Shown: positions 23,906 to 36,235, counted from the first letter of the stretch. The stretch is 64,000 bases of DNA from Gliomastix tumulicola (GCA_001599755.1 BCHX01000005.1:1980409-2044408), one strand, 5' to 3'. The notes: a model not told the origin generated them from the letters alone. A program made the numbers and translations.

Positions 23906-25486
23906 TCAAGACGCAATCGCAAAGGCCTTCTTCAGACGCTTCCAGCACTCCTGCTTGACGGCCGCATACTCATCCGTGGTCCGGAGCACGGCGTCCCTGT
24001 TCTCGGCCGCCCTCCGCATCATGTAGGCCAGGCACTCGCCCATGCTGCCCCAGGTCGAGCACTTGAAGACGTCCGGCCCCGCCTCGCCGTCCTCGCCCTC
24101 GTGCACGAGCGAGAAGCTGAGCTCGTCGGACATGCCGTGCAGCTGGCCGAAGGCGATGGGCACCGTCTGCAGTCCCGCCTTGGCCATCTGGCGGTGCAGG
24201 CGGAGGGCCGAGAGGAGGCTCTTCTTGTTGTGGCTGGCGAGGAAGAGGTCGACGGAGGGGAAGGGGAGTGCGTTTTCGCCGCCGCCGCCAAACTTGTCGA
24301 ACTGGCGGCGGATGGCGCCGTGGATGATGTGGTCGTATGCCTTGTCCGTGTCTTCCTTGGTGTCGTGGATGAGGGATCTCTTCTCGGTGGAGATGTACGC
24401 GCCGCGGACGAGCTTGAGACCGTGGGTGAAGCCCTCCTCTTGCGCTGCGGAGAGATGGTTGGCGATGTTCTGCGCCGTGCTCTTGAGGTAGGCCTGGTAG
24501 GTGTTGTAGATGGCGGCGTAGCCGTCCCTGTTGTACTTGCGCATGAGGTCGATGGCGACGTCGTCAATGGCCTTCTGGAAGTGCTGGGACTCGGCGTCGA
24601 CGATGACCTTGACGCCACGGTCTCTGCAGGTTGAGAGGATTTCGTCGAGGGCATCGAGCATCTGCTGCGGCGGCTTCTCTCCGCGGTGTAGAGCAGAGGT
24701 GACACCTAGGCCGGCTCCTGTGAGTCTGCCGCGGGGAGGACGGTCAGCATATGTGGCGACACCAAGAGATCGATGGCAGGAAAAAGGAGTTATTTACTTT
24801 ATCGCGAGGTAGTCGCCAAGGCCGACCATGCCAATGGTCTTCATGACACCCAGACGCCAATCCTCGATAGACTGATCATGGCTACTAGCGACAGCACCAT
24901 GTCCAGTCGAGGGCTGATGAAGGTGGTCGAAGACGGTCTCCTTGGCATAGGTGAGGATAACTCCCCGCATGCCCATAGCCCTCAGCTTCTTGACACAAGC
25001 CCGAGTCTCCTCGGCGGTCTCGCCCGCACAGAAGTGGTCATAGAAGGTCTTCCGCAGGACAGTGTACAGCACAGGGTTCTTGTCGACGTTGAAGAGGAAC
25101 TTGCTCCTCGACTTGACGAGGAAGGACAGCACGGAGAGGGTAGAACCAAGGAGAAGGGGCTTGGAGGAGACGGTTGTGATGAGTAGGGACCTGAGCAGGG
25201 CACCGCTGGGCAGCGTGGAGAGCGGTCGGCCAGCAATGGGCGCTCTGGGTGTCCAGTCGGGGTTGGAGGCTGGCACGGGCACTGCCACTTGGACCGGGAC
25301 TGCGACTTTGGCACTAGCAGATGCTCCCACTGCGACAGCCTGTGTTGAACAAAGGCGTATATCAGCTGGGGAGTAAAGCCGTCCGGTCTGCAGCCCAAGT
25401 CCGAGATGGCAGTTCCATGAAGGGCGGGGAGCGGTGAGTAGGGGTCGAGATAGGGTGGTCAGGGTATCAGACAAGTGTCGAGCCAT
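23906..25486 (-). CDS. PUT1: Proline dehydrogenase (proline oxidase), mitochondrial
   Basis: Two exons, complement of 23906..24725 and 24798..25486, encode 502 residues. The enzyme oxidises L-proline to pyrroline-5-carboxylate with FAD and passes electrons to the respiratory chain. The PRODH barrel shows the family motifs KLVRGAY, LASHNKKS, FGQLHGMSDELS and the C-terminal AYMMRRAAENRD, whose Arg pair contacts the proline carboxylate. The first 80 or so residues are rich in Arg, Ser, Leu and Ala with few acids, as expected of a mitochondrial presequence. The intron (GTAAAT..GCAG) interrupts the conserved GDYLAIK-LTGAGLGVT block in phase. The ATG at 25486 is the first that leaves a plausible presequence; more upstream starts would add a hydrophobic, uncharacteristic extension. 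In fungi the gene is usually induced by proline through a Zn2Cys6 activator. Confidence 0.95.
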
Positions 25487-27575
25487 GGCTCCGGCAACAA
25501 TGATATAGGTGGTTTCAAGGGCTGCAGTCACGTTGAGGTAACAGTACCAGCCCTTTTCGAAATCGAGTCCAGCAACAGTCACGGAACGGAAACAAAGCAC
25601 GGGCAAGTAAGTGTGTCTTTATACCTGATCCCCCTCCAGACAAAGGCCAGATCTGGGGCGTCTGGGTCAGGCCGGTGATAGCCATCCCATGGTCCAGAGT
25701 AGGGCATCAGCTATCTCCTCGCTCTCGCGAGATCGGACGCCGGACCAGGTAACTTTTGCCAGATAGGCCGTCTGGTCCGGCGCGGGGGCCGGGTAGAGAG
25801 ATGGTGTGTTGAAGCTGTTTGGCTGGCGGCCGTCGTTGCTGCAGGTGTCAGCTGGTCATCTCCACTGCAATCTATGCGCTGGGCTGCCCGTTATCGCAGC
25901 CCTGGGGACGAGCCCCCTCCACCTTCCGTGCACTAAAATGCACTGCAACTTCGGATAATAAGCGAGGAGGGCCTGCGATAAGCGACCCAATGCAATGTGC
26001 GGCTACCCTACAGGACTTTTGTATTTGATGCGAACAATGTCAAGACATCTGCTGCCGGTCCTCGGGTCAGTGGCTTCCGTTGATAGACATGCAGTGCATG
26101 ATGGAGGGCCGGTCAGACACATGCCCTTTTGTGATTCGTTGTCGAAGAGGATGGGCATCAGTGGTGTTGATATTGTGGGTGGCACAGAGACAGAACTAAG
26201 AAAATGTAATGCTAATTGATACACAAGGACCTACCTTATCCAGTCACGGAGTAGACAGAATATTTGAGTCAGGCCTCCATACGGTTCCTATGGGCTTGTG
26301 GACCAAGCTTTTCCGTCATTAAATACAGTGGACAGCCACCGCCCGTGGCGTCGCACAGCATGTCGACTCCCAGTTTCTCGGTGAACACTTGCCAGAATAG
26401 AACATTAGAACCAGATCAAGGGCCGTCGCATTGCAGTGCATACACTAGTCAGCGCCACAGTTGCCCAAGCTTATCGAGCTGATCCGGATGTGAGCACCCA
26501 GATGAGATTATGTACCTGCAACTGGGTCTCAGGCGAGACACCACGAGGGCGCTGTCATGTGTCACATTCACCAGCGCGCGAGGGGCGGCGTATCACGGAA
26601 TGCATTAATGTCACCTGTTCGCGTCGTCCCATGCGGGAACCCATGCAGCAGCGAGCCCTTTAAAAAGATTAATTGATTGAATTACTGATTCAGCCCGCGA
26701 AACTCGCCGCAAAAGGGCAGAGACCTCGCTGGAATGCATTGTCCTTGAACTCGTACTCGTAGATTGAAACGCAACTCAGGCCCTGGCGTTCCCCGGATTC
26801 CCCTCCAGTGACATTTCGCCGGCCCATCTACCTAGTACCTACAGGGGTGACGGTGCTGGCGCTAGCAGTGGCTCCCAGAGGCTATTACCCACTGTGCAGT
26901 GCCAGTGCCACTGAAGCATTCCATTCCTTGGCGGCCTGGACTCGCCTCTTGTGGCGCCACTTCCCTCAGCAGCCCAACTCGAGTCAACTCACACACGCAG
27001 ACTCCCGAACTCTGTCTCCTCACATGCCTGGCCGGTGCCCAATAGAAATGCGGCCAAACCCACCAGCCGACCTCCTTCTCCAGCAGCCTGACTGATTGAC
27101 ACATCCATCCGCACACGCACATCATCCATCACACTGATCATCACGTCACCTCTGCTCGATATCTCCCCCCCATCACTCGTGCCATACCCTGGCCCTTGCC
27201 TCACCTGGAGGGGCTTCGTTTTGTTTCCAGACTATCTGGCGTCCGTGCCTGTCCTCTTATCCCTCTGTTGCCCGTGTGCCGTGCGCCCTCCGCCCGCCGT
27301 GCCTCGTGCCTCCCTCCCTCCCTCCCTACTGATCCTACCCTACTTATTCTGTCGATCCCCATCTCAGCCTGTGCCTGACGATAGGTACATAGTCCATGAC
27401 ACCATTCCGCCGACCTTGGCGAGCCGCCCGCCTGAGGTGACTTGACTTCCCGGTGCTCTGCTCTCTTCCCACCGACTTTCTTCCTCAGAGCCGCCGAGAC
27501 TCTCGACAATCACGCAACGACTTTTATCCCCAAGGGCCTTCGGCCGACGACCCAACCTCCCCCCCTCTCCTCACG
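25487..27575. promoter_or_regulatory. Divergent intergenic region (PUT1 / RING ligase)
   Basis: 2.1 kb between divergent start codons. It holds the inverted repeat described separately and a pyrimidine-rich leader from about 27180 to 27575 before the RING gene. No additional gene is supportable. Confidence 0.5.
25739..25783. promoter_or_regulatory. 11-bp perfect inverted repeat upstream of proline dehydrogenase
   Basis: CGCCGGACCAG at 25739-25749 is matched by its exact reverse complement at 25773-25783, leaving a 23-nt spacer. It lies about 250 bp upstream of the PUT1 start codon. The arms contain CGG/CCGG triplets of the kind bound by Zn2Cys6 activators, so it is a candidate operator. The spacing does not match the Put3 consensus CGG-N10-CCG. 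Confidence 0.4.
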
Positions 27576-29951
27576 ATGCGTCCACCTCGTATCGTCATCC
27601 TCGCCTTCTTCGTCGCCTCGTCGCTCTTCCTCCTCGGCCGCGCCCTGACATCCCCCGCGCAATCACGCCCCGCGACGCTGCCCACGTCGCAGGCCCGATC
27701 CCACAAGTCAGTATGGGGCATGATGTACTACAACACGCCCTTCTCGCTGTTCCCGCCCAACGCGGCCATCAGCTTGACCGATGACAACAGCACCTCCTTC
27801 GCCGCGCGGCCCGCCGCCTTTGGCCCCAAGCTGGCAGACAAGGGCCTGAGCGGGCAGCTGTGGGTGGGCAGTGGCTTCGCCGAGGACTCGATAGACGGCG
27901 AGGGCGAGCTGGGATGCAGCGACCTCCCGGGCTGGGACGGCAGCAGCAACCCCATGAAGAACTCGTTCCGCAGCGTCACACTGCCTCGTGTGACCACGGC
28001 GAACCGTGGCCCGGGCGGCGGCGGCGGCGGCGGCGGCGGCACCGATAACGACATGCTCCTCGACCGCGACCACCGCGATGCGACTGCCAAGTCCAAGGCC
28101 GACGCCGCGGGCACCGTACCCGACGACGGCACCGACGACTATCTGCACCGGGGATATATCCGCGACACGACCTCGGCCTCGCCGCCGCACGCCGACATCC
28201 AGTCGCTCCAAGAGACTGCCGAGATCGAGGGCAAGGTCGTGCTCCTGATGCGCGGCGGATGCGGGTTTTTGGAGAAGGTCATGTGGGCGCAGCGTCGGGG
28301 AGCCATCGCCGTCATCGTCGGCGATAACCAGAAGGGAGGACCGCTGATCCAGATGTTTGCCCACGGCCAGGACGTCGACAACGTCACCATCCCGTCCGTC
28401 TTTACCGCGAGGACCACCGCCCAGCTGCTGTCGTCCCTCACCCAGCCGGGTAGCTTTATCGAGGATCTGATCGATGATAATGGTAATCCGGTGCTCAAGG
28501 TCCAGTCAGGGCTGAAAGGGAAGAAAAACCAAGAGGACGAGTCCTCCGCCAGGGGACATACAGCATCGTCCCACACCATCCCACGATCGTCAGGCTCCAA
28601 GAAGGTGTCTGGATCCAATGCGGGTTCTTCGACTTCGACTTCGAAAACTAATCGTTCAAACTGGGTAGCACGCATGTTTGGCTGGACCCAACCAGCCCGC
28701 ACAGCTGCCGATAACGCTCGGTCCTGGGCACCTGTCGAGGGATGGAGTGAAGACATGACAGTCACTCCTGATGGCGACGACGATGGTTTCATCATCGGTG
28801 TTCACGACTGGCGAGACCCTGATCTCGTAGAGCACGGGAGAAGCCCAAAGCCTAGTTCTGCAGAGGACGACAGGGCCTCGTCTGGTAATGGTAATGGCGA
28901 GGCCGATGAAGAACCAGGACTCATGTCCAAACTCTTTGGCACTCGCAACCAAAACGATGCCACCTCTGGCGACTATGCTGGCACCGATGCTCACGACAGC
29001 CCCGAAGACCCGGAGCCTAAGCCACACGAGGGACTCTGGGTTACCATCACCCCGACTGGTAGCGCCAGTCCTTTCTTCGACACGCTCCTCGTCCTTGTGG
29101 TCAGCCCCCTGATCACGCTAACCGTTGTATACGCCCTCCTGCTCCTCCGAGCTAGAATCCGTCGTCGCAGATGGCGTGCTCCCAAGTCTGTCGTCGAGCG
29201 TCTGCCTGTTCGGACCTACCACACTGTTGCGACGTCCAGCCCTTCCTCCCGACTGCCCTCCCCGTCGAGCGCGTCACCCACGACGCCTTTGCTGCAGCGA
29301 GACCATTCTCGATCCCGCCCTCGTTCTAGGACTACGACTGGAGTGCTGGAGAGCGAGAACTTGATGCCGCCCAGCGAGGCGGTGCCCACGCCGCGCTCGA
29401 GATCGCGTGCTAGAGGCCGAAGCGAGCGCGAGAAGGGCGCCGGTGGGTTCTCTGCCGAGTGGAAGAAGTACATGGGTCGACAGGTGGAGTGCGTTGTCTG
29501 CCTCGAGGAATATGTTGACGGCGTCAGCCGCGTCATGAGTCTGCCCTGTGGTCACGAATTCCACGAGGACTGCATGTAAGTAGTACTTACCTAAGCCTAA
29601 CCGCCCCTGGATCTAAGGCCTCAGATACTAACTGGAAACAACAGCACACCGTGGCTTACCACTCGAAGGCGGACATGCCCCATCTGCAAGGGTGATGTCG
29701 TCCGATCCCTCGCCCGCGGCTCCCCGTCCAGCCCACGATACGACCCTTACCAAGACGATAGTGACGAGGAGGGTGAGGCTTCAGGATCGCGCTCTTCCGA
29801 CGTCGAGTCTGATGTCGAGCGGGGCTTGGCCATTTCCCACAACACTCACCGGCATGCACGAGGTGATAGCTGGCTGGATATGCTCTCCGGTAGTCTTGGG
29901 AGCACTAGAAGCAGAGCTCGATCGCCGGCCCCTGAGGATCGCGACCGCTGA
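27576..29951 (+). CDS. PA-TM-RING type E3 ubiquitin ligase
   Basis: Two exons (27576..29575 and 29645..29951) encode 768 residues. The order is: N-terminal signal peptide or anchor (IVILAFFVASSLFLLGRAL, about residues 6-24); a luminal region with a protease-associated domain (about 217-275, GKVVLLMRGGCGFLEKVMWA followed by IAVIVGDN); a Ser/Asp-rich spacer; one transmembrane helix (about 500-524); a basic Arg/Ser-rich cytosolic linker; and a RING-H2 finger from residue 639 with ligands C-x2-C-x14-C-x-H-x2-H-x2-C-x10-C-x2-C. The intron sits inside the RING (EDC-I-TPWL) and restores its last two cysteines (CPICK). The start at 27576 gives the signal sequence directly; an upstream in-frame ATG at 27453 lies in pyrimidine-rich leader. 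Family members ubiquitinate membrane cargo in the endosome, Golgi or vacuole. The acidic and RS-rich tail looks disordered. Confidence 0.92.
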
Positions 29952-30420
29952 CCTCGATTCCCCCCCCTCCCCCACGACCACCGACTTTATTAATACGGAA
30001 CGAAACATTTTATGAAATCACTACACTTCGACACACGAACCCTGAATTTTTTCTTTTTTTTTCTTTTACTTTGTTAGGATGGGAGGTATCTTCTATTTGG
30101 CGTACACGGATATCAGGGACTCGGGATTCATTCAGCATGGGGATGGTTGGGGAGTTCCAGACCAAGAACGACAGCCTCAGCATCTCATTTTAAGGGAGAT
30201 GCGCTGCTCGCGTTCTGGTTCTGGAGTGTACTGGCGCCTGTGCATACTGTACGAGTTGTACGTAAAGAAAGTGATGACGAGGACCTTTAGACAGCTGTGG
30301 ATTATACCCAGGGGAGGAGACATGGAACGCTTGAACTGGAGTTTGAAATTGCACTTTTAGTCCGTCGTCTATCGCCAATGCCCAACCTGCTTTCCGAAGT
30401 GAGTTTTTTTTTTTGTCTAT
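29952..30420. other. Convergent 3' intergenic region
   Basis: 469 bp between the RING ligase and aspartate-semialdehyde dehydrogenase stop codons. It contains T-rich runs at about 30046-30070 and 30404-30414, consistent with 3' processing regions on both strands. No gene seen. Confidence 0.6.
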
Positions 30421-31759
30421 CTAGATGTACCCTTTCAGGACAGCCGCCTCGGCGTTCAGTATCGACGATCCGGCGGCTCCAATGACGGCTGTCGTTGGCG
30501 TTAGCAGACGATACTTTGCATTTGTGAGTGACGATGTATATGTATACTTACTGTTGTGGCTCAGCGCGACAAACTTGATGTCAAAGATGCCGGCCTCGTC
30601 CTCGCGCACCCGTCCCACGCTCACGGTGTATCCGTTGCCCAGATCCCGATCCAGCCTCGGCTGCGGCCGGTCGTCCTCGTCGAACACGGCGATGGCCGGC
30701 TCCGGCGCCGAAGGGCACCCCAGGCTCTGGGCCTCGGTCGTGTACGCGCGCAGCGCCTCCTTGACCTCGTCGGCCGACGGGGCCGGCCGCCGCCGCCGCT
30801 CAAACGACAGCGACACGCACGCCGTGTGCCCATCCATGACGGGGACGCGGTTGCACGCGGCCGAGACCTTCAGTCCTCCCTGCTCGACAAACGCCGTCCC
30901 GCTCGCGTCCAGGCTGCCCAGGATCTTGCGCGCCTCGCTCTCGAGCTTGTCCTCCTCGCCCTGGATGAAGGGCACGACGTTGTCGATGACGTCCATGCTG
31001 CTCACGCCCGGGTAGCCGGCGCCGCTGACGGCCTGCATGGTGACGATGCTCACGGCCGCGATGGGGCCGAAGCGCGCCTGCAGCGCGGCGAAGGGGATGA
31101 CGAGGCCGATGACGGCGCAGTTGGAGTTGCAGACGAGGAAGCCGCGGTCGAGGCCGTGCACGCGGCGCTGGTGCGGGATGAGGTCGAGGTGGGGGAGGTT
31201 GACGGTGGGCACGACGAGGGGCACGAGGGGGTCCTTGCGGTAGTTTTTGGCGTTGGAGAAGACGGGGATGTTGGCCTTGACGAACTCCATCTCTGTGTGT
31301 TTCTATCTGTCAGTTACAACCCCCCTTTGGGGATGAGGTGGGGAGAAAGGGGGGAGGAGGTAATGTAGGACGCACCAATCTCCCCCGCGACGTCCGAGTC
31401 GAGACCGCTGAAGACGACGTCGCAGTCGCTGAACTCGGACGCCTTGCACTCGCGCACGACCATGTCCGCCACGGCGCCGATGGGCGCCGCCTGCTTCCAC
31501 CGCACGGCGTCCTTGTACTTCTTGCCCGCGGAGCGCGAGGAGGCGCCGACGGCGTGGAGGACGAGGGACGGGTGCTTCGCGAGGAGGAGGATGAAGCGCT
31601 GGCCGACGGAGCCGGTGCAGCCCAGGACGCCTGGTGTTGAAGACTGTCAGCCTAATTTCTTGGATGGATGGGCGTCGTTCTGGTTCTGCAATGAGTGTAG
31701 AGAAGGGCTGAGGGTTTGGTTGACTTACCGCACTTCTTGGTTGGGAAGGGGGGAGCCAT
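30421..31759 (-). CDS. HOM2: Aspartate-semialdehyde dehydrogenase
   Basis: Four exons, complement of 30421..30488, 30552..31292, 31376..31630 and 31729..31759, encode 364 residues, the normal fungal length. The enzyme reduces aspartyl phosphate to aspartate semialdehyde with NADPH, the branch leading to threonine, methionine and isoleucine; animals lack it. The NADP-binding loop GVLGCTGSVGQRF begins at residue 11, the catalytic cysteine is Cys154 in CNSNCAV, and the GAGYPGVSSMDVI block follows. The 31-nt first coding exon (MAPPFPTKKCG) is supported by phase and by restoring the glycine loop. The last intron (GTAAGT..GCTAAC..ACAG) is open in frame and could be mistaken for coding, but removing it restores SHNTVIGAAGSSILNAEAAV. 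It lies tail-to-tail with the RING ligase. Confidence 0.95.
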
Positions 31760-32426
31760 TGTGTTCGGAGCTGGAGGTGCTACAGAGGATTTCGTGTAAC
31801 AGGTCTGACGCGAAGACAATGATTCTCTCAGCAGGGGTGGGATTGGAGGTTGATCGTGGTGCTACGCAGGACGAGAGAAAAAAAAAGACACCTACGGATT
31901 GTACTATGTATAGTCGACGAAGCCGGCCTGTCACTATTATTTTGCCCCGCGATCGGAGGGGAGACAGGATGGAAGCCCCACCGAGGGGTCATCCTCAATT
32001 ATTATATCACCCAAACATTGGATGATAGCGGGACACAACATCGGATGATAGAGAGCACGAGACTCAGCCCAGGGGGGATTTCTGATAAGTCAAATGTTGC
32101 TGTATTTCCAACTTCAAGCGCCCCATGTCTACCTCTAGATAAGCAACATAGTATCCCTGTCCAAACTTCACGTGGCTATTACAAGCCCTCTCCGATGGCG
32201 CCAGAAAACAACTATAACAACTCCAGACGACCCAGCCGGTGTAGTTCTCCCGAAACCGTGTGTCATAAGATCCATATATCAAATCCCAAATCAAATCCAT
32301 TGTAGATTACGCGCTGAACAAAAGGTCGAAAAGCAAGAAGGGCCCCCAGTCCCGGAGCCGAGCGGAGATCCCACAAAAAGTCGCATAACATCTATCGAAT
32401 TATTGCGCGCGGTGTCGTGGTTTGGT
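31760..32426. promoter_or_regulatory. Upstream region of aspartate-semialdehyde dehydrogenase
   Basis: 667 bp between the HOM2 start and the next minus-strand gene's stop. It must contain the HOM2 promoter and the neighbour's 3' UTR. I could not assign a specific regulator site. Confidence 0.5.
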
Positions 32427-33678
32427 CTAAGCAGGCCTGGGCCGCTTGCCGTCGGCGTAGAGGCGGAACTGCACAAAAATGATGCAGTCTTCGACGATGG
32501 TGCCGACGGAGCCCAGGAGGAAGGGGAGGGCGTTGAGGAGGTACTTCTTCTTCTGGGAGAAGGCGATGAGGCTGACGCCGTAGGTCAGGTTGCCGGTGAG
32601 GGAGAGCATGAAGAAGAGAAGGGCGAGGCCTGCAGTACAGTCAGTCAGCATGGCGATTTCATTGAAGCGGAGTTGCAGATCGTAAACGCACCTTCACAGG
32701 ACTTCTCCCTGTAGTTCTTGATGATTTGTGGGATTCGGGCGCTGTTGTCTGTGTTAGCAAAGAAGCCACTACAATACAATACCACCGAGGGAGGGAGGGA
32801 GGCCATACCAGAGGTAACAGACAGCGCTGACGTAGCCCAGCGCAAGCCCGAGAAGCTCCCACGGGTTCTCCTCCTCGTCGACCGGGGCGGCGTCGCTCGG
32901 GTTGTCGCCGACGTTCCACGCCCCGGCCTTGAACGAGATGAACCACGCGACGGTGCCGACGACGTAGACGGCGACCAGGCTGGCCGTGTTGCGCACCCAC
33001 AGGCTCCCCGGGGTCTGCACCGCCGCCTCGTCAGCCTTACTGGCGGGCGGCAGGGTGTCCTCGGCGTCGCGGGAGCGGTAGGAGCTGCTGCGGCGCAGCA
33101 GCGGCGAGTCCTCGTTGGCCTCGTCCTGCTCGCGCTGCAGGGCCTCGGCCCGGCGCTTGTTGAGTCGGTTGTAGTAGACGCACTGGGCGACGAGGACGAT
33201 GTCGGCGAGGACGAAGTAGCTCGGGAGGATGATGGCAGTGGGAGCGAGGCGTGTTAAGACGGCGCCTGGTTGGGGTTATGATGTCAGCAAAGGGTTTGTT
33301 GTCTGTTTTCTCTGTACACCGTCGCACGCGCGCGCGCACAAACCGTTTGCCGACAAACGTCGCATCATCAACTTACCCATAAGATTTGTGACGTCGCCCA
33401 GCAGCCAGACGGTTAAAAAGGCCATGCTGAGGCCATCGGCGCTCTTCGCTTTAAAGTTGGTGATCAACTGGGGCAGCTAATGCAAGGAGGGCAAAAGTTA
33501 GAATTTCTGCCACGATCACGCTAGAAACAGCCCAGACGAATACGAATGCCGCCAGACTTACGATAACGCATATCCATGCCACGAGGCTGATGCTTCCAAA
33601 CACCCCCGATAGGGCGACGGTGACCGGCGGCGGCTGCGAGGCCGCCTGGAAGGAGTTGGCGATAAGGAACGAAGCCAT
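32427..33678 (-). CDS. PQ-loop repeat transporter (vacuolar basic amino-acid transporter, Ypq family)
   Basis: Five exons, complement of 32427..32629, 32692..32741, 32809..33265, 33377..33476 and 33562..33678, encode 308 residues. Two PQ-loop motifs mark the family: LPQLITNFKAKSADGLSMAF (from residue 40) and ARIPQIIKNYREKSCEGLAL in the C-terminal half. Both are rebuilt across introns, which supports the splicing. About seven hydrophobic segments are present, with a hydrophilic loop (YYNRLNKRRAEALQREQDEA and onward) between the two halves, as in Ypq1-3/Rtc2 of yeast and human PQLC2. Those proteins export or exchange lysine, arginine and histidine at the vacuole or lysosome membrane. The loop contains EDSPLLRR, which resembles an acidic dileucine vacuolar sorting signal. 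The gene is divergent from the S1 nuclease. Confidence 0.93.
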
Positions 33679-35093
33679 GGTTGTTGTGGAATTTGTGTGT
33701 GTATGTGCAATACTAGTAGTAGGTTGCAGAGAAAACTGTTTCGAGGGCGGGAAGGACGGTCGTTAAAAAAGGCGGATGGCGGGACACAGACCTGACCGAG
33801 GAGTTTTGTACAAAGCTCACGGGGCCACGGCCAGGTGCCTCTCTCGAGAACCTTAAAAGCGAGGTGGTGTGTGTGTGAATTGGAGCCCGGGAAAAGAAAG
33901 TCGGTGGGAGGGAGGGAGGGAGAGAGCCGGACGACAGCAGAGGCTGGGCGGCGCTGCCTTTTGTTGGTGGTGGGAGGCACCGGAGGGCGAGTCACACGGC
34001 AGGTCGTCGCTGGGCGCAGTAACTAAAGGGAAAAATCCTTATCGGGGCCAATGGATGCGAGTGGAATAGATTGTCTGGCATTGGCCAGCTGAGGATCACC
34101 GGTGATGCGCTATGTGTCACCCGCTGCTGGGGGTGGTGGGGATTCTGGGGATCCCGATGCCACCTCGGAATCAGAGATGCTGCCCTTGATAGATGTGAAT
34201 TGAGGGTGTCGGTGCGTCTTTTTTTTGAGATAAAATCGAGCATTGCTCACATCTATAGAGCACGGTCATCGCCGCTGCATCCAGCGGCCTTTTGCTGCTC
34301 ATTTCAGCGGCGTGGGTGAGCTCCGGCGGTTGCTGCATACAGGTAAGTCCCTGGTCATGCACTGTAGCTGCAGCTGCATTACCCCGAGAGGCGAGCCTTA
34401 TCTACAGCCAACCTCAGCGCGTGAGATAGCAGCTGAACTGCCGGATATGGTTCGATGCATGGCTAGGCCCAGCGTCTGTTTTTGGCAACCACAGCCGCTG
34501 ACCAAGCGAATGCGCGCGTATGTAACACTCTGCAGCTTTGCAACCTAGATCAATCGATTCCCCAGGATTTCAAGACAATGACGCTCGCCATCCAGCTGCA
34601 GTGAGCCCTTCATCGGTTCGGCGTCACGCGCGCAGCTGGGCCGAGGGCGCCCTACGTAATGGCGTCCCGATAACGAGGCCGATAAGGAATGCGAACCTGC
34701 GATGGGAGCCAACCTTGTTTCACGTGGGGTCACCACCTGACATTTGATTCGCTGACGTGAGCCCAGGCTGTCACTGGAGCAGCGCTGCCAGTAGGTACAG
34801 CCTCCCTCGAGCTCGGCCTCGACGAGGCACACACCACGAGCGACACTTGCTGAAGCTCCCATCGAATCAACACCAATCAAACTGTGCCTTTCGTCACATG
34901 TGGACGCGTTTTCGAGCTAGAGCCGCCACGTTTCTGCTACTCGCTTCAGCTCCAGGCACCAAGTGCCGTTGTATTTATTGTTTACTTATCCCACCTGCAC
35001 CTCTTGTCTGACCCAGCCATCTCTTGTGTCTTTTTGGATATTACTGCTGTTCTTGTATTTCGAACTTATAGACAGACTCACCAAAGATACACC
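33679..35093. promoter_or_regulatory. Divergent intergenic region (PQ-loop transporter / S1 nuclease)
   Basis: 1.4 kb between divergent start codons. It contains purine-rich GGGA repeats near 33901-33925 and several GATA/TATC motifs near 34040 and 34400-34450. GATA motifs could suit nitrogen control of a secreted nuclease, but this is speculative. No gene seen. Confidence 0.45.
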
Positions 35094-36235
35094 ATGAGGT
35101 TATCGAGCAAAGTCGCAGCGCTTGGGCTGCTGTCCCTGCCTGGGGCTGTCGCCTGGGGAAGTACGTATATCTCTTGCCGCCCTCGGACATCAAGCTGGAC
35201 AGGGACGACGTGGCAGAAGATCCAATAAGCTGACGGAAGATTACTCTCAGGCCTGGGGCACGTCACGACCGCATTCATCGCCAGCCAGTTCGTCTCCAAC
35301 TCGACCCAAGCCTACTTCCAGGAGCTGCTCCGAAACGACGGCGACGACTACCTGGCCTCGGTGGCCAGCTGGGCCGATTCCATCCGCTACACGAAATGGG
35401 GCCGCTTCTCCAAGAACTTCCACTTCATCGACGCGCACGACAACCCGCCCGAGTCCTGCAACGTCGACTTCGAGCGCGACTGCAAGAAGGACACCGGCTG
35501 CGTCATCAGCGCGCTGGCCAACTACACGACGCAGGCCCACGACCACGACCTGCCCGACTGGCTGCGCGCGCAGGCCGCCAAGTTCGTCATCCACTTCGTC
35601 GGCGACCTGCACCAGCCGCTGCACAACGAGGACGTGGCGCTGGGCGGCAACCGCATCTACGTGACCTGGGAGGGCCACCACTACAACCTGCACCACGTCT
35701 GGGACACCGAGATCGCGGAGAAGTGGCTGGGCAACTCGCGCGGCAGCCCCTACCAGAAGGCGTTCAAGTGGGCGAACCAGCTGGTGGTTGAGATCAGCGA
35801 CGGCAAGTTTGCGGAGGAGAAGGCTGTCTGGCTGAAGGACCTGGACTTCAGCGACAGCGTGGCGACGGCCATGGCGTGGTCTAGGGAGTGCAATGCACTC
35901 GTTTGCTCGCACGGTTGGTCTTCCCTTTCTTTTTTTCTTTCTTTTTCCTTCTTCTCCTTTTCCCGCTTCCGCCTCCCAAGGCCATCGTTATCGCCAAGTT
36001 TGTTTGCAAGAAGCACAGACTGACATGCATGGGACGTTTTTTCCCTTTGACAGTGTTTCCTGAGGGACCCAAGGCCATCGTGGGCCAAGAGCTGGCCGGA
36101 GACTATTTCACCAAGGCCGGGCCCGTCATCGAGAGACAGGTTGCCCGGGCAGGGTACAGGTTGGGGGCGTGGCTGGATGCCATCGCTGCCGAGTATCAGG
36201 CTCAAGCGGTGCCGGAGCTGGTGGACGAGCTATGA
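35094..36235 (+). CDS. Secreted S1/P1-type single-strand nuclease
   Basis: Three exons (35094..35160, 35251..35913, 36054..36235) encode 303 residues. A 20-residue signal peptide (ends LPGAVA) precedes Trp21, which becomes the mature N-terminus; its amino group is a zinc ligand in this family. In mature numbering the other ligands fall where P1 nuclease has them: His6 (SLGHVTTA), Asp45 (SWADSIR) and His60 (FHFID). They are followed by HFVGDLHQPLHNED and HHYNLHHVWDTE for the remaining His and Asp ligands. Three zinc ions then hydrolyse single-stranded DNA and RNA and 3'-phosphomonoesters. Cysteines CNVDFERDC and CNALVC fit the family disulfides. The second intron (GTTGGT..ACAG) is 140 nt and pyrimidine-rich. 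The role is probably extracellular nucleic-acid scavenging. The mature enzyme is about 30 kDa, normal for the family. Confidence 0.95.

Noticed and set aside
27453..27575. Upstream in-frame ATG for the RING ligase
   Set aside because: It adds 41 residues of leader-like sequence before a clear signal peptide starting at 27576.
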